From contig VBLM01000546.1 of NCBI GenBank assembly GCA_005879095.1, positions 1 to 6,707 of the forward strand: a stretch of 6,707 nt of DNA, in the 5' to 3' direction. The DNA is from Deltaproteobacteria bacterium (GTDB lineage: Bacteria; Myxococcota; Myxococcia; Myxococcales; 40CM-4-68-19). Below, piece after piece: positions 1 to 6,062 of this stretch. The notes under the pieces were generated by a model that did not search any database, had not been told where the DNA came from, and saw only the letters and a program-made list of their open reading frames with translations. Numbering within the stretch: the stretch's first letter is position 1; each line of letters opens with the position of its first letter. The position numbers and the translations under genes were made by a program.

Positions 1-182
1 GCGCCGCCGTCGATCAGGGCGAGCAGCCGGTCGCGCTCGGAGAGCTGGACGTGCCGCTCGCGGCAGTGGCGCCGCCCGCGCCGCCGATCGAGATCCAGCT
101 CCCCGAACCGCGCTCGCTGCTCGCCATTCCCGCGGCGGACGGCTCGCTGCGCAGCTGGTTCGACACCGGAGGCCCGCCATGA
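1..182 (+). CDS. 3' end of an unidentified upstream gene (partial)
   Basis: An open frame runs from the left edge (codons in phase with position 3) and stops at TGA 180-182. The visible tail of about 59 residues is rich in Pro, Ala and acidic residues and ends in SLRSWFDTGGPP. I do not recognise a domain in it; the Pro/Ala-rich stretch looks like a flexible linker or tail. Its stop overlaps the ATG of the next gene (ATGA at 179-182), which places it in the same translationally coupled operon. Its start and most of its length lie outside the window. Given the neighbours it could be another part of the motor-like system, but nothing in the visible tail shows this. Confidence 0.7.
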   Translation, partial: AAVDQGEQPVALGELDVPLAAVAPPAPPIEIQLPEPRSLLAIPAADGSLRSWFDTGGPP

Positions 183-1297
183 CGGCGCTGTTCGCGATGT
201 TGCTGCTCGCGCAGGCGACCCCCGCGCCGCAGGGCGAGATCCCGGCCGCGGCGTCGATCCACGCCCGCAAGCGCGTCCCGTCGAACCTCAAGGCCGTCGA
301 AGGACACCTGGTCGGGTCCGGCAGCGAGGTGCCTGCCGACGACGTCCTCGACGAGATGCTCGACGAGTTCGCCGCCGACGTGGCCCGGCTCGGCGCGGGT
401 CAGGTCGGACCGATCCTGCTCCGTCGGGTGCGCGTCTCCGTCAATGTCAACCCGGCTTACGCGGCGGTGGTCGAGGCGAGGCTCGCGGCCGCCGTCTTCC
501 GCTCGGCCAACGTCGCGTTGGTCCGCTGCGTCGAGTGCAACTCGACCCGCAGCCGCGTCGACGGCGCCGAGTGGGTCGTGACCCGCGGCATCACCACGCG
601 AGAAGAGGCGCAGTCGATCGCGCGCAAGTACGGCGCGCGCAGCTTTCTCGACGTGGCGCTGGACGTGCGCGAGCGCCCCGCGCCTGGAATGGGCATGGAC
701 GTCGAGATGGTGCGCGCGGAGGACTCGTCGATCGCGTTTGCCGAGACCTACCGCATGGACGCGTCGCAGGGCCTGCTCTACCGCGGCGCGGACCGGGCCC
801 AGTCGCGCGAGGCGCGATTGAAAGAGCTGGAGGACAGGCTCAACCAGCGGCCGCGCTGGGGTGCAGGGCTGGAGATGGGCGCAATGGGATTTCTCGGCGG
901 CAAGAACGACCTCTGGGGGGCGACGGTTCGCTTCAACCTGGTCGAGCAATTCGGCGACGACCGCGAGTTCCAGGCCGGGCTCGGTGCCGCGGGCTTCTTC
1001 AACTTCCCGGGCGCGCCGCTGTCGGTCGCGGGCGGAATCGTCGGCGCCCTGGCGCAGGCGCGGGTCGGCCCCGAGAGCCTGTTCGGCCCGAAACCGTGGC
1101 TCGGCCTCGACGCCGGCGTGATGCTTACCCCCAGCGCGGCGGCGCCGATCTTCGGCGCGACCATCCGCTGGTTGGTCGGCGACCGCATCGCGCTGCATCT
1201 GGCGGTCCGCTACATGGTGCCGATCACCCTCCCCAACAGTACCCAGAGCTACGGCGGATTGTCGCCGGACGCGGGAGTTGGCTTCCAATGGAACTGA
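179..1297 (+). CDS. Exported protein: FlgO/CsgG-like periplasmic domain plus C-terminal beta-barrel-like region
   Basis: This is a 372-aa protein not assignable to a named gene. Residues 1-12 (MTALFAMLLLAQ) look like a short signal peptide. Residues about 54-200 alternate helices and strands in the manner of the FlgO/CsgG/TolB-N type of periplasmic fold: a long helix (54-72), strands around 84-90, a helix with an Ala-rich face (95-110), then 'ITTREEAQSIARKYGARSFL', which resembles the part of such proteins where a helix leads into a strand. A C-x-x-C pair sits at C117/C120. A charged helix (about 207-222) leads to residues 226-372, which alternate Gly/aromatic/hydrophobic residues like a small outer-membrane barrel of about eight strands, ending in GVGFQWN. 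The ATG at 179 has a GGAGG at 168-172. It would act in the periplasm and outer membrane. FlgO-type proteins assist Vibrio flagellar motors, which fits the stator genes downstream. Fold assignment is by eye and tentative. Confidence 0.8.
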   Translation: MTALFAMLLLAQATPAPQGEIPAAASIHARKRVPSNLKAVEGHLVGSGSEVPADDVLDEMLDEFAADVARLGAGQVGPILLRRVRVSVNVNPAYAAVVEARLAAAVFRSANVALVRCVECNSTRSRVDGAEWVVTRGITTREEAQSIARKYGARSFLDVALDVRERPAPGMGMDVEMVRAEDSSIAFAETYRMDASQGLLYRGADRAQSREARLKELEDRLNQRPRWGAGLEMGAMGFLGGKNDLWGATVRFNLVEQFGDDREFQAGLGAAGFFNFPGAPLSVAGGIVGALAQARVGPESLFGPKPWLGLDAGVMLTPSAAAPIFGATIRWLVGDRIALHLAVRYMVPITLPNSTQSYGGLSPDAGVGFQWN

Positions 1298-2013
1298 GAC
1301 CGATCGTGTTGCTCGCCGCGTTGGCCTGCGTTTCGGAGTCGAAGCGGCTGGTGATCCCGGAGGGGATGCGCAAGATCAACACCGGCCCCTCGCTGGCAGC
1401 GGCGGCACCGATCTCCACTCCATCGCGGCTCGATCCGCTCGAGGCGACCGACCCGTTCGCCGCGGCCGATCCTTTCTCGGACGCGTCGGTGCGAGCGGTT
1501 CCCGCGACTGCCGCCAGGTCCGCCGCGCCCGCGGCCCCGGCCGCCGCGAAGCCTCCACCGGTCGCGCCGCCGCCGCCCTCGGTTACGCCGCCGTCGCAGC
1601 GCTACGTGCTCCGACTCGTCGAGCACGGGCGTGTCTGGGAAGTCGAGATGCCCGAGCAGAGCGGCGGCTACGAAGTGCGGATCCCGCTCGGCCCGCCCGT
1701 GGAGCAGCCGACGCTGGCCGATCAGGAGCTTCTCGGCAAGGAACCGAAACAGACGCCGTCGAAGAGCTATCTCACCGGGCTGGCGAAGATCGCCGAGATG
1801 TACTCCGCCCACCGGTACGAGCTGGCGCTGATCGAGCTGGTCGACCTGGAGCACGAGTACCCGAAAGACGCGCGCATCGAGGCGATGAAGGGCTCGCTCT
1901 ATCACCGTCTCGGCAAGACGCAGCACGCGCGCGAGGCCTGGAAGAAGGCGCTGGAGCTCGACCCGTCGAACGCGGAAGTCGCCGAGGCGCTGGGCAGCCT
2001 CAAGGAGGAGTGA
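1288..2013 (+). CDS. TPR-repeat lipoprotein
   Basis: This is a 241-aa protein. The N-terminus MELRPIVLLAALACVSE resembles a lipoprotein signal with lipidation at C14 (ALAC is a relaxed lipobox; Arg4 is closer to the core than usual). Residues 35-103 are a low-complexity Ala/Pro/Ser linker including DPFAAADPF. Residues 104-135 look like a small beta element (RYVLRLVEHGRVWEVEM). Residues about 160-230 form two TPR-like helical hairpins; the second, running through 'GKTQHAREAWKKALELDPSN', is a textbook TPR unit. The protein would sit in a membrane leaflet facing the periplasm and serve as a docking or assembly factor. The frame is open far upstream to 535, but the ATG at 1288 is preferred because it gives the lipoprotein signal, overlaps the previous stop by only 10 bases and has GGGAG at 1273-1277. 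It is the gene directly before motA, so it may be a structural or assembly partner of the stator or rotor. Confidence 0.82.
   Translation: MELRPIVLLAALACVSESKRLVIPEGMRKINTGPSLAAAAPISTPSRLDPLEATDPFAAADPFSDASVRAVPATAARSAAPAAPAAAKPPPVAPPPPSVTPPSQRYVLRLVEHGRVWEVEMPEQSGGYEVRIPLGPPVEQPTLADQELLGKEPKQTPSKSYLTGLAKIAEMYSAHRYELALIELVDLEHEYPKDARIEAMKGSLYHRLGKTQHAREAWKKALELDPSNAEVAEALGSLKEE
2003..2008 (+). promoter_or_regulatory. Strong Shine-Dalgarno for the motA-like gene
   Basis: AGGAGG lies inside the last codons of the TPR lipoprotein, four bases before the ATG at 2013, and the stop and start share ATGA-like overlap (TGATG, 2011-2015). It is the best ribosome binding site in the window and fixes the motA start. 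Confidence 0.7.
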
Positions 2014-2789
2014 TGCACGCCGTGGTGGGAATCCTGGGGTTTGCCGCGGTGCTCTTCGCCACCGTGACGCTGCAGCGCGCCGACGGCGGATTCGGCGGCT
2101 TCCTCTACAAGCCGGCGCTGCTTCTGATCGGCGTCGGGCCGCTCTTCATCGCGCTGGTGTCGAGCAAGCTCGAGGAGCTGGTCGAGGTCGGGCGCGAGAT
2201 CGCGCGGTGCATCCGCTTCTCGGCCGCGCGATCGCGGGCCGAGCTGGTCGACGAGCTCGGGCGGTTTGCCGCCGATCTCCGCCGCGGCAAGCCGGCCGAG
2301 GCGCTGGCCGCAGCCGACGCTTCCGGACACGCGCTGTTGCGCAGGCTGGCGCCGCTGGTGGTCAAGCAGTACGCGCCGGACGAGCTGGAGCGGACGGCGG
2401 CGGCGGCTGCGTTCGCGCAGGTGTCGGCGCTCAAGCGCACCGAGGACGTCTTGACGGGACTCGCGCGGGTGGCGCCGGCGACCGGACTGGTCGGAACCAC
2501 GCTCGGACTGATCGCCCTCTTGAAGGACCTGCGCAACTTCGAGCAGCTCGGGCCCGCGATGGCGCTCGCCCTGCTCTGCACGCTGTACGGGCTCGTCCTG
2601 GCGAACGGCTTCTACCAGCCGCTCGCGCGTCTCGTGCACGTGCGCGCGGTGGTGATCCAGGAGGAATCGCGCCTGCTCGCGCGGGCGCTGGTGCTGGTCG
2701 GCGAAGGGAAGCCGCTCGCCGACGTGCGCACGCTCTTCGGCGAAGACGGCGCGGCCGCGGCGGCGGCGCCCCGGCTGGCGATGGAGTGA
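2013..2789 (+). CDS. motA: MotA/PomA-family stator subunit
   Basis: This 258-aa inner-membrane protein would form, with the MotB-like product next door, an ion-driven stator. Four membrane segments are seen at about 2-18, 33-50, 150-171 and 180-201, with a large cytoplasmic loop (about 52-145) between the second and third, which is the MotA arrangement. The hallmark MotA/PomA stretch is clear: 'APATGLVGTTLGLIALLKDL' (from A154) followed by 'LGPAMALALLCTLYGLVLAN' (from L179), including the conserved TM3 proline P155 and 'GPAMA'. The loop contains the basic/acidic surface expected to touch FliG. Threonines T162 and T190 match positions that PomA-type sodium stators keep, while the neighbour of T190 is Cys189. 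TolQ/ExbB relatives have three membrane segments and lack this signature. There is no long C-terminal tail. The gene starts at TGATG overlapping the lipoprotein stop and is 4 bases from motB. The family is sure; the coupling ion is not. Confidence 0.93.
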   Translation: MHAVVGILGFAAVLFATVTLQRADGGFGGFLYKPALLLIGVGPLFIALVSSKLEELVEVGREIARCIRFSAARSRAELVDELGRFAADLRRGKPAEALAAADASGHALLRRLAPLVVKQYAPDELERTAAAAAFAQVSALKRTEDVLTGLARVAPATGLVGTTLGLIALLKDLRNFEQLGPAMALALLCTLYGLVLANGFYQPLARLVHVRAVVIQEESRLLARALVLVGEGKPLADVRTLFGEDGAAAAAAPRLAME

Positions 2790-2793
2790 AGCG

Positions 2794-3423
2794 ATGATCG
2801 ACGAAGCCGATCCCCTGTCGGACGAGCAGAAGCAGGACGAGCTGTGGCTGATCAGCTACGCCGACATGCTGACGCTGCTGGTCGGTTTCTTCGTGCTGAT
2901 CGTGGCCTCGGTGCCCCTGCGGCGGGCCAGCTTCGAGCGCATCGCCGCCGCGCTCTCCGGCTCGCAGCGCGCCGCTCCGCTCGAGGAGCTGCGCGACAAG
3001 GTCGACCAGATGGTGGCGCGCTCGCCGGAGCTGAAGGATCGCGTGCTCACCCGCGACGACGCGGAAGGCCTGGGGATCGAATTCAAGGACGCGCTGCTCT
3101 TCGACTCCGGCTCGGCGGCGCTGCGGGCGCAGGCGCAGCCGGCGATCGCGGAGATCGCCCGTCTCTTGCGCGAGCTGCCGGGCCGGCCGGTGACGATCGA
3201 GGGCCACACCGACGACGTCCCGATCAGCACCAGGGAGTTCCACTCGAACTGGGAGCTCTCTTCGCAGCGAGCCATCAACGTGCTCGGCGCGCTGCAGGCG
3301 CAGGGCGTCGCGCGCGACCGGATGAATGCGCGCGCCCTGGCCGACACGCGGCCGCTTTCGGCGCCGGGCTCCCTCGAGCAGCAGCGCACCGCCAATCGCC
3401 GGGTCGTCATCCGGGTGGAGTGA
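2794..3423 (+). CDS. motB: Short MotB/PomB-family stator subunit with OmpA-like domain
   Basis: This 209-aa protein is the peptidoglycan-anchoring partner of MotA. One membrane segment (about 18-39) carries the MotB signature WLISYADMLTLLVGFFVLI, with D24 as the ion-binding aspartate. A short amphipathic helix (about 46-55, SFERIAAAL) follows, where the stator plug lies in MotB/PomB. The OmpA-like peptidoglycan-binding domain spans about 92-209 with all expected blocks: 'EGHTDDVPI' (136-144), 'NWELSSQRA' (152-160) and 'NRRVVI' (201-206). Known MotB proteins are about 250-310 aa, so this one is compact: only about 50 residues separate the membrane helix from the OmpA fold. A GGAG at 2783-2786 precedes the ATG by 7 bases. 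An intact Asp and complete binding loops argue for a working stator rather than a relic. Confidence 0.94.
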   Translation: MIDEADPLSDEQKQDELWLISYADMLTLLVGFFVLIVASVPLRRASFERIAAALSGSQRAAPLEELRDKVDQMVARSPELKDRVLTRDDAEGLGIEFKDALLFDSGSAALRAQAQPAIAEIARLLRELPGRPVTIEGHTDDVPISTREFHSNWELSSQRAINVLGALQAQGVARDRMNARALADTRPLSAPGSLEQQRTANRRVVIRVE

Positions 3424-3426
3424 ACG

Positions 3427-5085
3427 ATGCACATCGTCATCGCGTTTCTCGTGGCGGCGGCGCCGCTGGCAGGCGAAAAGATACAGCGCGAAGCGGAGGA
3501 TCGCGCCCGCGCGGACGTGGTCGATCTGCTGCGCACGCTCTGTCCCGAGCAGTGCGTCCTGCTCTCGGTGCGGGCGCAGATGGACGAGGAGCAGATCGCG
3601 GGCGATCCGTCGCCGGGATTCGACGCGCCCGGCGCGCGCACGATCCCGGTGGTCCGCGCGCTGAACGCGAACATCGTCGTCGACCAGCGGCTGCCGATGC
3701 AGTTCCGCACCCGCCTCAAGTCGCTGATTGCCAATCGCCTGAAGACTGCCGGCGCTCCGGTCGAAGTCGCGCTCGAGCAGGTGAGCTTTCCGGTGAAGAA
3801 CCCGCCGTATCTGGAAGCGCGCGAGCCACCGCCGCTGGCAGCGCAGGCGCCGCAGCGCCCGCCGGAACCGGATGCGCCGAAGATCGCCGCGGCGACGCCC
3901 GTTCCGCGCCTGCAGGACAAGCTGATCGAACAGGCGCCCCTGCTGACGGTGATCGCGCTGCTCGGCGCGGTCGTGCTCATCCTCGGCCTGCTCGTCTACC
4001 TCGTGGCGCGGCGGCAGCAGGTGGACCCGCTCTTCGAAACGTTGCCGCTGGAGAACGCTCAAATGACCGCGTCCCCGCAGGCGGAGCCGTTCCGCGAGGC
4101 CTTCCCGGCGGTGCGACTGCGCAAGCTCGAGAAGCAGCTCGCCGACGATCGGGTGCTGCGCAACGCGGTGGTGCGGGAAGCGTTGGGCCGCGGCGAGCAC
4201 ACGCTGGTCGCGCGCTGGGTGCGCGAGCTGGGCGATTTTCTCCTCGACGATCTCCGCGGCGACGGAACGCTCGCGCGGCCTCTGGCGGCGGTCGCGGTCG
4301 AAGTGACCCGGGTCGCGGACCCCGCCTCGCGGGCTGCGGCGCTGCAGGAGCTCGAAGGCCGGACGCTGGCGTCGCGGCTGTTGCGCGGGGGCGACGCGAG
4401 CACCTTCGCGTTCCTCGAGGGAGTTCGCGAAGATGCGTTCATCGCGGCATTCAAGGGCATCAGTGCAGGCGCGCAGGAAGTCGCCCTGCGGCTCGCGCCG
4501 GCCGCGCTGCGGGCCGCCGCGCTGCGCGAGATGTCGCCGGTGCAGCGGCAACAGATCGCGCTCGCCTGGGTGCGCAAGCCGGACGTCAGCGCGCAGTATG
4601 CGCTCGCGGCCGCCGACGAGCTGCGCGCGCGTCTCACCGACCTGCACGCGGGCCCTGCCGAGCTCGATCGAGCGCTCGCCGATCTGCTCGATTCGCTCTC
4701 CCGCGAGGAGCAGGACGCGCTGGTCGAGCAGCTGCGGCGTGAAGGTGATCCGCGCGCGTTCTCCGGGCTGATCACCGAGTCGGCGCTGGCACACGCGCCG
4801 CCCGATCTGCTCGGCGCCTCGGTTCTGGCCGTCGGACCGGCGCGGCTGGTCACGTACCTCAGCGGGGCTGAGGACGGGATCCGCGCCGACCTTCTCTCGG
4901 CCTGCCCTCCCCGTCTGCGGCGCGAGGCCGAGGAGGAGCTGGCGCTGCGGCCGGCCGTCTCGCACGAGGATTTCATCGCCGCGCGCCGCGAGCTCTTGAA
5001 GCACGTGCGCGAGGAAACGGTGAAGCGCGGCCTCAAACCGGCGGACGTGCGCGCCTGGCGTCCGCGGGTGGTACAGACGCCATGA
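3427..5085 (+). CDS. FliF(C-terminal)-FliG fusion-like rotor protein
   Basis: This is a 552-aa single-pass membrane protein. A signal peptide (about 1-16) is followed by a periplasmic domain (18-123) matching the last ring-building motif of FliF: a helix, 'VRAQMDEEQ' (48-56) like the VTAQLDF strand, a short insertion, then 'LNANIVVDQ' (79-87), a helix (92-107) and 'VEVALEQVSFP' (112-122) like the VVNSPF end. A Pro-rich linker leads to one membrane helix (about 171-194), equal to FliF's last. The cytoplasmic part resembles FliG: FliG-M at about 325-405 (EHPQ motif lost) and FliG-C at about 410-540, alignable without gaps to E. coli FliG from about its torque region. Residues 200-320, where FliF tail and FliG-N should lie, are helical but unrecognised. 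FliF's first membrane helix and first two ring domains are missing. GGAG at 3417-3420 precedes the ATG. Its place beside motAB supports a rotor role. Alignments are by eye from memory. Confidence 0.82.
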   Translation: MHIVIAFLVAAAPLAGEKIQREAEDRARADVVDLLRTLCPEQCVLLSVRAQMDEEQIAGDPSPGFDAPGARTIPVVRALNANIVVDQRLPMQFRTRLKSLIANRLKTAGAPVEVALEQVSFPVKNPPYLEAREPPPLAAQAPQRPPEPDAPKIAAATPVPRLQDKLIEQAPLLTVIALLGAVVLILGLLVYLVARRQQVDPLFETLPLENAQMTASPQAEPFREAFPAVRLRKLEKQLADDRVLRNAVVREALGRGEHTLVARWVRELGDFLLDDLRGDGTLARPLAAVAVEVTRVADPASRAAALQELEGRTLASRLLRGGDASTFAFLEGVREDAFIAAFKGISAGAQEVALRLAPAALRAAALREMSPVQRQQIALAWVRKPDVSAQYALAAADELRARLTDLHAGPAELDRALADLLDSLSREEQDALVEQLRREGDPRAFSGLITESALAHAPPDLLGASVLAVGPARLVTYLSGAEDGIRADLLSACPPRLRREAEEELALRPAVSHEDFIAARRELLKHVREETVKRGLKPADVRAWRPRVVQTP

Positions 5086-6062
5086 GACGCCCGCTGCTGG
5101 CTGTGACGGTCTTGTGCAGCGCGTGCATGACGCTGCCGCCCCAGTTGCCCGATGCCGGGACGAACATCATCCACACGGGCGGTGGTGGCGGCGGCGGCGG
5201 GGGCGGTGGCGGTGGCGGCGGGGGCGGAGGTGGCCCCGACCTCGACGGTGGTCTCGGGTGGGGTCCTGACGGCGGCGGCGATGCCGGGCCCCACGTCTCC
5301 GGAGACGGCAAGGACGGCGACCAGGGCACCGGCATCCTCGTCCTGGCGCGCATCGATCACGGCACCGCGAACATCGCCGGCGAGCTCGCGACGATGGTTA
5401 CGCATTGGGTGGACGCGGTGAACGGCGCGGGCTTCATGGTCACCTCGGTGGCAGTGGGCGACCTCTATACGGGCGGGATCGTCTGGGCCACGCGGCTCAA
5501 CCAGAATCCCGACTCGACGCTGGCAGACGCCCTTCGCTTTGCGTCTTCGCTGGCCGCCGCCGTGCCCCAGGGCTGCAGCACCGCGGCGCTGGCCGGCATC
5601 GGATCCCGGATCAGCAACGTGCAGGCGACGGGTGTCTGGCCGTTCTACATTCGACCCGGCGCGCTGCTCGTGGTGCTCGTCGACACCGGTCCGCGTCCGG
5701 TGCCGCTGGCGTCGTGTCCGGAGGCGAGCAGCTTCGGCGCAACCCCGGCAGGGTGGGCGCGCTTCGCCGGCGGTCCCCTCGACCGGTACGCCACCCGCTT
5801 CGCTTTCGCCACCACCAACGAGACCGAATCGCTCGACCAGCTGCGCGCGCGCTGCCTCGGCGTCACCGGGTTCCCGCCGGGCGCGCTGGACTCGCTCGAG
5901 CCGTCGGCCGTGAAGTTCTTCGGACCGTGGGCGCAGATGCTGGTCGGAATGCAGGTCGGTCTCGCAACCGGAATCGATCTCTGCGATGCGCTGGGCGCCC
6001 CCGGCCCGAGCGCGTTCGCGGATATGGCCACCAAATGGTACGCGTATCTCGCCCACCGCTGA
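5082..6062 (+). CDS. Lipoprotein with polyglycine linker and possible vWA-like domain
   Basis: This 326-aa protein begins MRRPLLAVTVLCSAC, a lipoprotein signal with the probable lipidated residue at C15 (CSAC) and another Cys at 12. After a short stretch comes a run of 19 glycines (33-51) and a further Gly/Asp-rich linker to about residue 82. The folded part (83-326) alternates strands and helices like a Rossmann/von Willebrand A domain: strand ILVLARID (85-92), helix 96-115, strand 118-126, helix 145-160, strand ALLVVLVDTG (194-203), strand TRFAFATT (238-245) and later helices. The DxSxS metal site is absent (IDHGT at the equivalent place). Four cysteines (165, 212, 258, 301) could form two disulfides. 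The ATG overlaps the preceding stop as ATGA, so it is coupled to the rotor gene. It is probably periplasmic or on the outer surface, with function unknown. The vWA label is a fold guess. Confidence 0.78.
   Translation: MRRPLLAVTVLCSACMTLPPQLPDAGTNIIHTGGGGGGGGGGGGGGGGGGGPDLDGGLGWGPDGGGDAGPHVSGDGKDGDQGTGILVLARIDHGTANIAGELATMVTHWVDAVNGAGFMVTSVAVGDLYTGGIVWATRLNQNPDSTLADALRFASSLAAAVPQGCSTAALAGIGSRISNVQATGVWPFYIRPGALLVVLVDTGPRPVPLASCPEASSFGATPAGWARFAGGPLDRYATRFAFATTNETESLDQLRARCLGVTGFPPGALDSLEPSAVKFFGPWAQMLVGMQVGLATGIDLCDALGAPGPSAFADMATKWYAYLAHR
5178..5234 (+). repeat. Polyglycine-coding GGN trinucleotide tract
   Basis: Nineteen consecutive glycine codons, mixing GGC, GGT, GGG and one GGA, form an imperfect trinucleotide repeat just after the lipoprotein signal. 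Length changes by whole codons would keep the frame and only alter the linker; the short G runs within it could in principle slip out of frame. Confidence 0.9.

Noticed and set aside
535..1287. Upstream extension of the TPR lipoprotein frame
   Set aside because: The frame is open but the translation is Arg-rich antisense-like sequence overlapping the first gene entirely; ATG 1288 gives a lipoprotein signal and a normal overlap.
2013..3423. Zorya anti-phage defence (ZorA/ZorB are MotA/MotB-like)
   Set aside because: ZorA carries a long cytoplasmic tail and the system includes ZorC/ZorD or ZorE effectors. Here MotA is of ordinary length without a tail and no helicase or nuclease gene is adjacent; a FliG-like protein is next door instead.
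2013..3423. ExbB/ExbD or TolQ/TolR energy-transducing pair
   Set aside because: The first protein has four membrane segments and the PomA/MotA signature, and the second has a full OmpA peptidoglycan-binding domain, which ExbD/TolR lack.
2431..5004. Very long minus-strand open frame (over 850 codons) opposite motAB and the fusion gene
   Set aside because: In GC-rich DNA the antisense frames of real genes stay open. Its translation is Arg/Gln/His-rich with no membrane or domain pattern, while the plus strand has clear MotA, MotB and FliG-like motifs.
3427..5085. SctJ/YscJ-type secretion ring lipoprotein
   Set aside because: SctJ is a lipoprotein with ring motifs 1 and 2; this protein has no lipobox, its periplasmic part resembles the FliF-specific third motif, and it continues into FliG-like domains.
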